Positions 41,142 through 53,320 of a DNA stretch of 64,000 bases are shown here, in pieces; position 1 is the stretch's first letter, and every line of letters starts with the position of its first letter. The position numbers were made by a program, and so were the translations under genes. The notes beneath the pieces were generated by a model, which had not been told where the DNA came from, made no database searches, and was given only the letters and a program-made list of their open reading frames with translations. Origin of the DNA: Cinnamomum chago (lineage: Eukaryota; Streptophyta; Magnoliopsida; Laurales; Lauraceae); assembly GCA_038049695.1 (NCBI GenBank), contig CP142452.1, forward strand, positions 96,293,501 to 96,357,500, given 5' to 3'.

Positions 41142-43668
41142 TGTTACACCCCGACCCAAACTAATCGTGATTAAGGCTCATTAATTGAGATTAATGTTAA
41201 TTAAGCATGAATAAATGGGTTAATCAAGGTTAATGACCAAAGAGAGATAAATTAGTCGCAGATGATGCATTAAGCATAATGAAATGAAATTGAGTTGGTT
41301 AAAATGAGTTTATACTCAAACAATGTAGACTAAGGACTTTTTCGTAAATACGGGTTTTCGCATATTTCGTCGAATACAGAAATTCTGGATACCAACGTGT
41401 GTATCTCGAATGATACGTTAACTTTCATAATAAACGCAATTCCATTTGACCTCAAATTGATCAAATGAGGTTTCATTTGACTCAAAATGTAATAAAGATT
41501 AATAGGAAGGGGGTTTTAATGTGAAGTGTCCTTATATTATAATGAAATGGATACATCATTCATTTCACTTCAACAACCCTAGACTCATCCTCATCTCCTT
41601 CCTTTTCTCTGCCATTCCTCTTCATCAAGAGTGAGATTAGGAGTGTTTGAGTGGCCTTGAGTGAGGAAGCTCCATCTTCATCTTCTTCCTCAAGTCATTC
41701 CTCCATTTTTGAAGCGATAGAGCTTGAAAGAGAACTCAAGATCTCTTTGCTTGGAGCCACAAGTAACTAGTTAGTCCTACCTTAAGATTTCCAAGTTCTA
41801 TTGAGTAGATAGAAGTAGTGTATAGCACAAATAGCTCATAGATTTGTGTATTTCATGTTTTCTTGAAATTAGAGTTTCATTTGGGGTTTTCACCTCAAAA
41901 GCAAGCTAAGCAAAGGGCTTTTAGTTAACTAAACTTCAAGAGAGGCAAGTATAAACATTTACTTGTGATTTTGTGTATTATTGAGGTGTTTGGAGTTCAA
42001 TGGATTCAATGTACATAAATTAGCTTCAGAAATATGAAGCTCAGAAATGTCGTTTTGGGTAAATTTCGGTTAGCCGCAGGGCTAACCGCCAGAAAACCCC
42101 AATTTGATCAGTGTCTGGAAAGCTAATCGCCGAATTTCGGTTGGCCAAAATTGGAAGTTCGGCTAGCCGAATAGTGACCGCTAGGCTGACTGAATTGGAG
42201 TCAGAAATCCCTGTCAGAAAATCGGCTTCTGAAAAGCTGATCGTAAACTAACCGAACTTGGTTCGGCTAGCCGCCAATGAGGTTTCGGCTAACCGCCTGG
42301 TAGCTGCCAAGGTAACCGAACCTAACCAAATTATTCATAGTGAGTTTGGATTTTTGCATAAGCTTTGAGTATTTCTTGTAAGTATAAGTACTCCTTAAAA
42401 ATTAGTTTTAAGGCCAAACTTCATGGGTGATATTTACGGGGACTATTCAATGCACGCATTAAATATATAATTGTAATGTCCATCGAAAATAACACGTGCA
42501 TTTGGAAACCAATGGTTACACCCAAATGGTTGTTTAGATTTGAGACAGAGTTAAGTATAACCATAAATTATTAGTAAGTTTTCTCATTATATCGTACACC
42601 ACATTGTTGGGTTCCAATCTAGTGAGATTGGTATCACTACTATTCCCTTCTCTTGTCACGAAGAGAATTATTGAATTAAATTGAATCCAGTAATTAATTG
42701 CTTATTGGAGAGCATTAACTCTTGAGTTTGACACTACCTAGCTATGGTATTAGAACTTTAAATGAGTTCAATGAATTAATAAATAAAACAAATAATTAAT
42801 CCTGCTGCAACAGATGGATTTGGGGCGTTCCGGAGCTCCGCGGTAATGCTAATTGTCCCTGGCCCGGACACTAATAAGTCCCACATATTCCGATCATATC
42901 TATAGGTATTGATTGATGCATTCCATTTGGAAGATGAATCCTTCTTTTGAGTGAATATGGTAAATTAAATGAATCCTTCCTTGAGGGAAGATGATAAATG
43001 AAATGAAATAAAACGAATGAATGAAAGTTATGGTAGTGACCATCTTGTACATTGTCATTGTAAAAATTATCCGGACTTGTTTATAATTGGAATTGTTGTT
43101 AAATAGAGTGAATGAGTTCAGTATATGTATTAACATATGCTATTACTAGATATGTTTATACATTGTCGAATCGTCGTGTTCACTAGTGTTATTGATGACA
43201 TTACAGGCCCGATTGCCCTTGCCGGTGCAGCAGCGCCTGCGGTGGCAGCGGAGGAGACCGCTTCGGTTCCTCTAGGAGGATTAAATGAATGGAATGGACG
43301 GAATACCATTTGATATGGGTATTCGAGTGCGAAAAATAACTATAACATTTTGAGAAACGTTTTGAAATGTCATTTTATACATTCATTTTTTGAATGTAAG
43401 TAATTGTTATTGTATGGTGTTGGATATGCACCGATTGACAAACTATGACGGAAATGATACATGTATGAGGATTTATTTTGTATACATATAAATTCGTAAA
43501 TTGATATTGACAAATATAGATATTTCCGCAAAATTTGTGTATTTGACAAGTTTATTGAGAATGATATCCCTTGTGGATTCTGTTTTAACTTTGATTAATT
43601 CGGAGTTTACGGGAGTAAGTATGAGCTCACGGCTCGGGGTTATTATAATTCGGGCCCGGATTGTGACA
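41142..43668. mobile_element. Solo LTR (about 2.5 kb) of a Gypsy-type retrotransposon
   Basis: It begins TGTTACACCCCGACCC and ends GGGCCCGGATTGTGACA, matching end types of long plant Gypsy LTRs (Tekay/Del-like; my inference). The perfect 5-bp target duplication CAGAT lies on both sides (41137-41141 and 43669-43673). No internal region is present, so this is a solo LTR left by recombination between two LTRs. Internally it has repeated CGGCTAGCCGAA-like words near 42070-42310. It cannot be dated without a partner LTR, but the intact duplication argues against great age. Its short open frames are not genes. Confidence 0.9.
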
Positions 43669-43802
43669 CAGATTTACACAATTTAAATATAGGTATTGCA
43701 AGAAAGACTTAAAATTGGGTGTGCCACGTGCCACGACGAAATACCAAGAAAGAAACGTCATGTGTGGCTCTTCTACAAAGAGGCTACTGTTTTAATATAT
43801 AT

Positions 43803-44050
43803 ATAATTAAACATGCAGAAAGGAAAGTGCATATGTACTTATGGCATGTTTATGCAACGATAGGTTTTCACAAAAGCGATGGAAGTTTACATAAATTTCC
43901 ATGCACCCCATTGGTACGACTTTAATAAATATAATTAAACATGCACAAAGGAAAGTGCATATATACTTATGGCGTGTTTATGTAACAATAGATTTTCACG
44001 AAAGCAACGGAAGTTTACATAAATTTCCATGCATCCCATTGTTACGTTGT
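43803..44050. repeat. Tandem duplication, 128-bp period
   Basis: Two adjacent copies of a block beginning ATAATTAAACATGCA (43803 and 43931) run through TTTACATAAATTTCCATGCA. They match closely with scattered substitutions. The repeat is non-coding and lies between the solo LTR and the Harbinger-like element. Confidence 0.85.
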
Positions 44051-44152
44051 ATGGTGTAACACATTTCCCTTGTGAAAAAGGGTAAAAGATGAATTATGCT
44101 AAAATGATTTTAATTTCCAATGTAAAAAGTAGGAGTTCAAGAATGAGTATTA

Positions 44153-45522
44153 GGGTATGTTTGTGTAGCCCATTTCCATGAAAAATGAAACAGTTTTCTG
44201 CATAAAAGCTACTTTTCATGTATCTGGTGCAGTATTTTTCCACGAAATTACTTTATTGTCAACTCAACTTTGTCCTTCCTTGCTATGGAAATGGACTTCC
44301 CAAATGGGAAGTCTATTTCCTCATAAAACTACACCCCCTTTTATATACTTCTTTCCTACCCATTTCTAAACCCTAGCTTATCGTTCTCTTATCTCCTTCA
44401 TCGACGAGAGCCTTGCAGATATGCCTATCTCCCTCTTTCTCTCTATTCTCCACGCTGCCCTAGCAGCCACACCCCAACCTAGCCCCCCGCCCCCTATCTT
44501 TTCTCCTCGTTCGCCCCAACCTCGTGCGGCCCACTATCTCTTCTCCTCGTTCGCCTCGACCCCCTGCGGCCAGCCACCTCTAGCAACGCCCACACCCCAG
44601 TTGGCCACCTCCCCCCATCTCTCTTTTCCACCCTGTACATGGGACACGCCCCACCCCACCCCCCTCTCTCTCTCCCCTCCACCACGCAACCACACCCTAA
44701 CCCCCCCCCCCCTCGCTTTCTCTTCTCACCATTCACCCCAACCCCCTACGGCCGGCCACCTCATTTGCCCCAATTGAATGCCATCACCGCCTCCAATGGC
44801 CCTGAAACTTTCGTTGGTAAGGAGATTTGAGACACTCTGGTTTTCATCTTCTATTAAATTCATTGATTGATTGATTACTCATGTACTGATGGGATGAATT
44901 TTGGCAAGGGAATGGGTTGCTGAATGGCAGGTTCAGGGAATAGCAAAGGAGGATTACTAGAGATTTGCAAAGGCCCAATTAGAGGTTTATGGGCGGGCCT
45001 CATTCGGTTGGGCCTATTGGATAGTCAAGAATGTTAATAACCACTGGAGCATGGAGTAGATGATATAAAACAACTATATATAACACTATAGTGCTCATGA
45101 GAATAACATTCCAATCACCCACCATATACTATAAATTTGAAAGATCTACTATTAGTGTAAAGATTTTTAACTTCAACTGGGAAGATCCGTTTGTCGTAAA
45201 TTTCTTATAATCTATGGTTTTATACATATAAGTGTGAACAAATTAGTAAATATAAAGTAATTTACAAATGGTAATATCATTGTAGTTTTGTTATTTTTCC
45301 TTATAAAATTGCCGCACCAAATAATAAATTATAGTTTTTCGTAAGGAATCCGCAACCGCACCAAACAGCATCAACATCAATTCATCAAGGAATTTTTTTT
45401 TGCACCCAACATAAAATTTTGAATTCGGCGGAAATACTTTTCCGAAGTATTTGAAACTCATGGATTTTGCTGATGTGGCAATTTCCACTTTCCACGAAAA
45501 TTACATGTACACAAACGTGCCC
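44153..45522. mobile_element. Harbinger-like element, GGGCAYGTTTGTGTA family, copy 1
   Basis: The ends GGGTATGTTTGTGTAG and, inverted, GGGCACGTTTGTGTAC are near-identical. TTA on the left and TAA on the right adjoin them, so the 3-bp duplication is imperfect. An internal near-palindrome (GGAAATGGACTTCCCA and its complement, 44287-44320) recurs in the related copies near 57 kb. The middle (about 44420-44780) is a C/T-rich low-complexity stretch that gives proline-rich open frames without homology. No transposase is recognisable. Confidence 0.75.
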
Positions 45523-45980
45523 TAATTGAAATATGTGAAGAGCGAAACTCTCAAGTTGCACAAAGAAGTCTTAAAATTGAATAATAGAGATTTATGAACA
45601 AGTGAAAATATAAAAGGAGGTCATTCGTTGGTTATATTTTTGGCTATTCTTTATTGATTTTATATCTTTATCCTCCTGCGGAAAGTTAAGAATTCAATCA
45701 CATGAAACAAGGTGAAAACACGAGAAACATAATTCAATCTACGTCGCAAACGTGCCCTAATTGAAATATGTGAAGAGTGAAACTCTCAAGTTTCACAAAT
45801 AAGTCCTAAAATTGAATAATAGGGATTTATGAACAAGTGAAAATTTGAAAGGAGGTCATTTGTTAGTTATATTTTTGGCTATTCTTAGTTAGTTTTATAT
45901 CTTTATCCTCTGCCGGAAAGTCAATAATTCAATCACATGAAACAAGGTGAAAACACCAAAAACCATAATTCAATCTACGT
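45512..45980. repeat. Tandem duplication, 235-bp period, including a transposon end
   Basis: Copy 1 starts CAAACGTGCCCTAATTG (45512) and copy 2 repeats it from 45747. Both end near AATTCAATCTACGT. The first 11 bases of each copy are the right terminus of the adjacent Harbinger-like element, so the duplication took in the transposon end. Confidence 0.88.
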
Positions 45981-47085
45981 GAACAGAGTGAAAACAAAGA
46001 AATGGTTTGAATAGAGAGCGTCTGACTCAATGAAAACAAAAATGAATCCCAATTTTTTTGAAGATCAGATTGAAAACCCATGGAGAAGAAATAGAGTGTT
46101 AATGCGATTTTACCTATGCCCTTTACACCATTTTTTTTTTCGTCCTCTGCATTGACCTGATAGTAATCTATAGAATGGGCCAGCCCAACCTTGATCCAAG
46201 TTGGTATCCCATATGGGCTGGACCCACACCTTGTATTTAGGCTAGATAAGTTAAATGGCCTAGGCCTAGACCTAGACCTAGACCTATGCATTCTTCAAGC
46301 GCTAGCCCAAACATGTTTAGCATAAGGCGCACATAGATTGCCTGAATGGGGTTCAGTCCGGCTCCTAAGCCCAACTCCCAGCCTGTATTCTGGAGTCAGG
46401 CCTGAGTAAAAAGGTCCAATTATTAAATGGGCCATGACCGAGGTGACTCATTTCATTTATCAGGCTCAGGCCAAGATGCAGGGACTTGTAACAGAAAGGG
46501 AGAATTTAAAAATAAGTCCTTAAGTTTCCGCATTATTTCAAAAAAGAACACAAGTTTCAAAACTTTTTAGATTAGTCTATAAGTTTTCAGAAAGTTTTCA
46601 ATTAAAGACATCCATCTATTTAAAGTTATTTTTTGGCAACTTTTAACATTTTTTTTAAATACCCAAATCACACTTCATTGTAATAAAACTCTCATTCATT
46701 TCCTTTATATTCTTCTCATTTCCCTACCCGGTATCCTCATGGTGATCGCATGTAGTGGCTGTCGAAACCATGTCATGACTTTAAATGAAGGGTAATTTGA
46801 GTATTTTCTAAATACCAAGGGAAAGTTCATTAGAAAATACTTTTAAATGGCCGGATGTTCTTAATTAAAAATTTATTGGAAAGCTCATGGATTAATTAAT
46901 AAAGTTTCAAAAGTCGTGTCCCTTTTTCAAATAAGGCAAAAACATAAGTCCATATTGAAAATTTTCCTTAAAAAGAAAAATAGGGTTCTAGGGAAGGAGA
47001 GGGTGAATGAATATGTTGAGTATCAAGAGAACAGATACCATCAATCAGTCTACTGCCAGCATCAGCATCATCGTCAGCAGCAGCT
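45981..47085 (+). other. Spacer and upstream region of the J-domain gene
   Basis: It includes a short (CCTAGA)n run at about 46265-46286. A purine-rich stretch with a GGGTTCTAGGG motif lies near 46983. The sequence just ahead of 47086 becomes less AT-rich and is probably the leader. No other gene is seen. Confidence 0.45.
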
Positions 47086-50000
47086 ATGATGGAGATGCAG
47101 GCATACATGGTGGGCCTCAGTTGCATGGGAGTCGACGGTGCTGGTTCCATGGTCTTCCCCATGAGAAAGGGCACCGGCGCCCTCTTCCTTGGCGTATGGG
47201 CATCAGGCAGCGCCCATGGACGGCACCGTAGGGCGAACCGATCTTCCCCACTCGCACAAGCCACAGCAGACTCCTCTCACTCTCAGGACCATTATGCCGT
47301 CCTCGGCCTCTCTTCCCGTGCTTCCTCCGCCGACATCAAAAGAGCCTATCGCCTTCTCGCTCTCAAGGTATGTATCCCTTCTCTCCTTTCCCCACTACTT
47401 ACTGCCTCTTTCCTTTTTTTCATCCGATTTACAATTGAAATAGGACGAATCTGTAAAAATTCTTTTGCGAACTTATAATTCACGAGCAGCACTAGAAACC
47501 CCATTGAGGTGAAACGTTAATAATGTTCTTTGGTTGTTGATTCATCGTCATCTTGGGCCAGGAAGATCTTGCACACACATCATGACCCTCCTGGCAGTGG
47601 CCATTTGGGGGGTACTTGAATGAAGACATATAAACAAATCTCACATTGAGTTTTTGGTAGGAATTTTTTTAAGTTGGAAGGCACCGAGTTGCAATGGGTA
47701 AATTAATTGGCTTTTCCTTGGGCTGAGCAGTGGTGTGAAACTTCTATATGTGAATCTGTCAAAATGACCCACTATAATGCAGTTGGCAGCGATCTTCTAT
47801 GATTACACAGCATGAGCCTGAGTACAACTGTCACCGGGTTCATGAAACTCTGTTCTTGTGACCAAATTTTAAGACGAGTAGAGGAGCGCTTGAACGCGGC
47901 ATAATCTTGAATAAGCAGCAAACTGACAAGCATCAAACAAGGCCTGGTTAGAAATTTAGCTGAGTTATGCCAAACTTGAGCTTGGCTTGATAACGAATAA
48001 TAACAAGCTTAAGTTATGCTCAAGTAGTATCTTACTATCTTATACAACTTACTTAGTGTGCGTCTGTGTATCTATATATTTCGGTTTGGGTGACCACCAA
48101 CAGAGGGAAAGTTCCATTCAATGAGCAAGGGTTGCCTTTGCAAGGATAAGTGGTGGTGGTATGAATGGGCTGGATTTCAAAATGATGGGTCCACAAGTCA
48201 AATTAAGTGGTCAGGAATGTTGTATGATTTTGTCGTAGAAAAATGTTGCGTATAGTAACATCCCGCATTGAGTTTTATCAATCTCTTAAGTAAACTGAAG
48301 TTTAATTATTATGTATTAAACCTATTATGTCATATAATCCATTGATATTTTTTGAGAGTATAACTGTATCTTAATAAAGCAGTATAAAGGGTGTATAAAC
48401 ATGAAGTCAAGCTGAATTAAAGCTCAAGCTGAACAGAGCCAAGCAGGGCTTAGCTTGTGCTTGTCTCATGAAGCAACGAGCTGAACCGAACTCAAGGCGC
48501 TGAATTAGTCTGTGAGCCAGCTTGTCTTTTTTACATCTCTAATTCTCTATTTGCACTACCAAACCTAAAGGTTGCGATGCAGTATAAGAAGGGGAGGAGT
48601 CTCTTTTGTGTGAGAGCGAGGAAGAAAAAGGAAGAAGAAGAAGAAGAAGAAAGTCCTTTTATTTCTTCTCTTCCAAAGTGAGAGTGGATGCCCTGCTAGC
48701 ACCTTGTGGAGACTGTAGGAAATCAAGAGAAGCCCGTGAATGCTGCAGACTTTGATTTTGAAAAGGCGTTCCCTGGGGGAGGCCCTGTTGGAATTTCCCA
48801 GAGGTTTCGAGAAGCCACTGAAACTTTTCCAAGCCAAGAAGTGTGGATTGTGTGCCTCTGAAAGTGTTAAAGCATTTGAATACAGATGAGTTCATGGTTT
48901 GTTTTGTATTAAAGCAGAATGGAATTGCAAGAAGTGCGGGGCATCACGTTCCTCTGTTTTATTTCATTCTGCCCTGAGGATTTTTCTTTTTTTTTTTTTT
49001 TTTCTTCTTCTTCTTTTGAACGGTAACAAAAATTCATTCAAAGAAGAAAGCAAAACAACCACAACAAAAAAACCAAAGGGAAAAAGCAAACAAGGGGGGT
49101 GGATGAGCTAATACCCACTGAGCGAACAAACAGACAGATGAAAAACCAAGGATTTTTCTTATTATTTTCATGAAAATTCAATGGAAGAATTTTGACCTGT
49201 TCTGTCTCATATGCCCTCATTCATATTGTGTCTACTGTTTCACTGATCAGCAAAACATTGCCCTGACATATATGAAATTGACGACACAGGAAACCATACA
49301 TTTTCTGATGTGCATGACCAAATCCAATAATATGGCAGTTATAGAATACAGTGATTCTCTCAAGTACATGTTGTGTTTCAACTTGCTCTTGACTAAGTTT
49401 ATGAAATGGAAGCATCTTGTTTGCTTTGCTGGTACTTGTGTGAATTATGTTATGTGGGCCTTGTTGAGCCTAATACTAACAACTTTACTTCTTTCTGTTC
49501 ATGATATAACAGTATCACCCTGATGTTAGCAAGGATTTGCAAGCTGATGTGGTCTTCAAGAGCATCCGTCTCGCATACGAGGTGTGTGCACATAAAACTG
49601 TTCATGCTTGTCATGTCACTTCTCTTTGCCACATGCTGTTTGTACAGCAGCTGAACCAGGACCCACCATGTAGATGAACTCAACCAGAACTAGGGTGAGC
49701 CACTCATGTGTTGTGCTACACATGTATGAAGCAGACAGCTAAAGAACTCTTTCATCTGTCTGTGTTCGATGAACATATGTAACATGCTTGATGAGTGGAA
49801 CCACACAATTATTTGATGGGGGTCCGGTCCAACTGTTTGATGGCTTGGATGTAGCATGTATGCTCTGCTGGCCTGTTCGCATGCATGACAGTGTGCTAAG
49901 TTGTCACCATGTGATTGTCTATACTCCTTGTTCTCTCTATTCCCAACTTTTCTTTTAAAGTGCCAAAGATGCCCCCATGTCATAGCTTTCTACCAGAAAA

Positions 50001-51680
50001 TCCTATCTAAAATAGAATATTTCTCGGCAAGAAATAGCTCATATTTCTCCGAGTCCTTGCCATTTCATTGTTATCTCTTCATCTGTCATTCATTGATAAG
50101 CTTGCCTTTATTTCTTCCATCAGTAAGAACTCTCACTCTCTCTCTCTCTCTATATATATATATATTGTATGTATCTAACAATCTAAGCTCCTTGTATGAC
50201 CCATTTGGATGCATTCCAATCATGGGAATATTGTGATGGGAAGCTCTTATTGTGTATATGATTTTGTGAAAATAAACAAATAAAATTGTCTCAATCAAAT
50301 CACCGCTACCATTGACATAGTGTCCTTAACGATTATTGGTCTCTTGAGTTACATTTTTTTTTTTTTATGAAATTTAATACAGCAGTGACTATAATACAGA
50401 TTTGTGCCAAATTATGGTGAGTGCTTATTCATGGAGGGTTGGTGAGTGTGAGGGGGTTGGATTGATGATACACCATCCACATGGTGCTAAAATTGTAACC
50501 TCTCATACAAGTGTCAAATTTGATCGTCTTTATTAATGACTGTAGATGTAGGGTTTCGATTGCTTTTAGAACTGGGGAGAAAAGGAAAGGGGCTAAATTT
50601 ATTTAATTAGGATTTCCTTCTTGATTTATAGGCAAACATAGGGTGAATTGCTCGTTGTTAGCTCTCTCTTCCTTTATGGGAATTTTGGGTTCTATTCCAA
50701 AACTTATCTTGACTAAAGTGTATCCCTAACAACAATTTTGCTATATACAGTGACTGTGATATGGGTTTTGTTTCTGGCCAAGGAATTCCATGTTTGCGTG
50801 TCAACAATTTAACAGGCATTGTTGAATTTTTTGGGAAAAAAGAGAATAATTGGAATGGATGATTATACGGGTGGCTTTGGCTTTCTATAAAACACCTATT
50901 AATAGAACGGGGATATGCTCAATGTAATCAAAATGAGGGTGTCGCCAAATCAGCAGCTGGGGCTCGCTCTTAATGATTGTACTGTCAGTAAAGTAAAACT
51001 TACGAGTCTGCTCTGGCAATTGCAAATGGACGAATTGATAACTGACCAACTTGTATTTCTTTCTACTATAACAGGTATTATCTAATGAAGCATCAAGGGC
51101 GCAGTATGATGATGCACTTCATTTCCAGGACATCAGCAAGCCATGGGGGAGAAACAGTTCCCAAGGCCATGAATTTGATGAAGGGCTAAGGGTATATAGA
51201 TGGGAGGAACTGAGGCAGCGCATGTGGAGTGAGAAGCACAAGCAACGCTATGATGCTTCTGATGAGAATTCTTCATATGCTACCAAAGATGCATATGAAG
51301 AAGTCTTAACCAACGAGAGAGAATCTTTTGCTGAAGTGCTGAGATTCGCCTTCTTTACATTATTCTTTATGCAGACGCTTGGACCCCAAGTGTCTCTCAC
51401 GCTCTGTGGCCTGACTGCATTGCTTGACAAGCAACTTGATGCTGGATATAAGCTGGGTTATTTAGTTGCTTGGGCAATGGGAGGTCGAGGTGGCATTTTG
51501 ATGATTTTATGCCTCTCGTTTGCAAGCTGGCTTTGTGGCAAATGCAGCAGCAGCTTTGTTGTACTGGTGGTGATAGCCATGTGGGTTGGTGCGAACATTG
51601 CAAGGTTCGCACCCATTCCACAGGGGGCGCTTCTTACCTTACTGTACATGTCCATGAAGCTTCAAGTTGATCTAAGCTAA
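47086..51680 (+). CDS. J-domain (DnaJ-like) membrane protein, probably plastid-targeted
   Basis: Exons 47086-47367, 49513-49581 and 51075-51680 join in frame to 318 residues; introns are GT-AG. Residues 1 to about 65 lack acidic clusters and are rich in Ser, Ala, Gly and Arg, suiting an organelle transit peptide. The J domain spans about 68-132 (DHYAVLGLSSRASSADIKRAYRLLALK, then YHPD), with the HPD tripeptide at 96-98 that stimulates Hsp70 ATPase. Intron 1 falls directly before YHPD. The C-terminal part has three hydrophobic segments (about 207-230, 244-269 and 277-294), so the protein is probably anchored with its J domain on one membrane face. There is no Gly/Phe region or zinc finger, making it a type III J protein. 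Methionines at positions 1, 2 and 4 are all possible starts; I took the first. Plastid targeting is inferred. Confidence 0.88.
47368..49512 (+). other. Intron 1 of the J-domain gene
   Basis: A 2.1-kb intron. It holds a (GAA)n stretch at about 48625-48652 and a T-run/(TTC)n stretch at about 48988-49015. No transposon ends were recognised. Splice sites are AAG|GTATGT and AACAG|TATCAC. Confidence 0.7.
49582..51074 (+). other. Intron 2 of the J-domain gene
   Basis: A 1.5-kb intron with a compound (CT)n-(TA)n microsatellite near 50132-50166. No embedded gene or clear transposon is seen. It is bounded by GAG|GTGTGT and AACAG|GTATTA. Confidence 0.7.
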
Positions 51681-53137
51681 GGCTTCTGTTCACCAAGGAA
51701 ACTTTGGGTCCTGTGTGAAATTTGTGAATAAATATATGATGGCAGTGTTCAGGATTGTGTGTGTGTCCATGGGGCAAATGGCTTGTGGATTCAGAGCATT
51801 CATCCGAAGGCCCCTACTATGATCAGGGTTGTCCAAGAAATCTCTGAAATTGGAAAATTCTAGGACACTGAATTTGACTTTCTTTTTCATGGTATGTTGG
51901 CAACTGTAGTTTTGTCCTCCCTCGCAACTCAATCCTCTGTATGAAGGCCTCTGATTGGTGGACTATGATCATCTAGTTGGGATATTTTGGGGGCATCAGC
52001 ATCCATATGAAGGGGCCCATCAGTTCATATGTCTAGATCCAAGAGTTAACCCCATGGTAAGGACATATTGCTTCAGAATACCTGTGCATTTGCTCAGTAA
52101 TCCCTCTTTTCTTAAACTCTATGCCTGTATCTCTTCTACCTTTCATTTGCTTTCACCAGTGATTGAGGCTGTATATATTTCTTTTTATTTCATGCAGCAT
52201 TTGAATCTTAATGAAGTACAATGCATTTAAACTAATGGAGCACTCCATTTATTGCATAATTAGCTTCTCCAAAGGAAAAGGCCAGGTAGGCTCAGAACTC
52301 CAGCTAGTGTTGTGAATGGCGTACCTAAGATTGCCACCAAGGGCAATCTGAAATGGGATCACCCTGTGAATGGTTCAAACCGGTGATTGCAATGCATGAG
52401 AGATTCATGTGGAAGACAAATAGTAGGGGCCTAATTGGGAAAAAATCTAAATTGCTCAAAATAAATGCCCTTTTTGTATGGATCGTGGCCAATTCTACTA
52501 CAACACAAGCTTCTCCCATTGTATCGTGAAATTTGTCTAAATTTCATTTGTAATAAATGTTTCTTTTTTGAGCGGTTTAGATTTTAAATAGGTACTTTGA
52601 TCCTTCACTCATCTGGGAGAATAAAATAATAGAGTTGCATAGAAATTATTGGACTGAGTCTTTTAATTTAATATTTGTATTGAAATTTCTCCAATTTTCA
52701 TAACTGAAGTATCCTTTGTTTGATGTTTTCCCAAAAAAGAAAAGAAAAGAAAGGATAATTAACCCTTTTTCACAATATCACTGATCAGTCCGGCTTTTCA
52801 TTTAGTAATAAGACTACTGAACTTGAAGTAATCATTTTGAGATTTTAATCTCAAAATTCATGTTAGACTTATTAATCATGTAGAAAGGTTGACATTGTTT
52901 TAAACCGCATGGCTGCCTATTCCAATCCCAACATGAACTGTTTAATTGCAGGTTAGATTTACCTATCTGATGAGAGTAGAGTTGACTGGTCAGGTTAACA
53001 GATCGGGTGCCACTCCTAATTGGCCCATTTTACGATTAGGCAATCGCAAGATTAGAATTTGTAAATCATGATTTTAAGTGTCGAAGCTGCACTTAAAATC
53101 AAAAGAGTGCTTCATATCTGACAATGAAAACGATTCA
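51681..53137. other. 3' flank of the J-domain gene and spacer
   Basis: The first few hundred bases are probably the 3' untranslated region. No further gene or transposon terminus is recognisable. Confidence 0.4.
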
Positions 53138-53320
53138 ATGTGAGAGGAGTGAGATGCCTGAGTGGTAAAGGGCATACATAGCTTTTCACCCACCGTGCCA
53201 GGGATCAACCCTTGACGTTGGCTGAGCATGAGACGGGGATTATTCTCAAGGAGCATGGCGGGCTAATGACTTAGGATAGTTCACTGTTCCCTTATGTAAC
53301 AGGAAAAGAAAAAAAAAAAT
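53138..53320 (+). mobile_element. Candidate tRNA-derived SINE with A-rich tail
   Basis: A box-A-like TGAGTGGTAAAGGGCA (about 53159) and a box-B-like GGATCAACCC (about 53202) are spaced like a polymerase III promoter. A non-tRNA body follows and then an A-rich tail at about 53304-53319. A target duplication is not clear, so limits are approximate. Confidence 0.5.

Noticed and set aside
41142-43668. Short open frames within the solo LTR
   Set aside because: They are non-conserved frames inside LTR sequence, which does not encode protein.
44421-44830. Proline-rich open frames (118, 80 and 63 residues)
   Set aside because: They come from a C/T-rich low-complexity stretch inside a Harbinger-like element; overlapping frames on both strands look equally biased.
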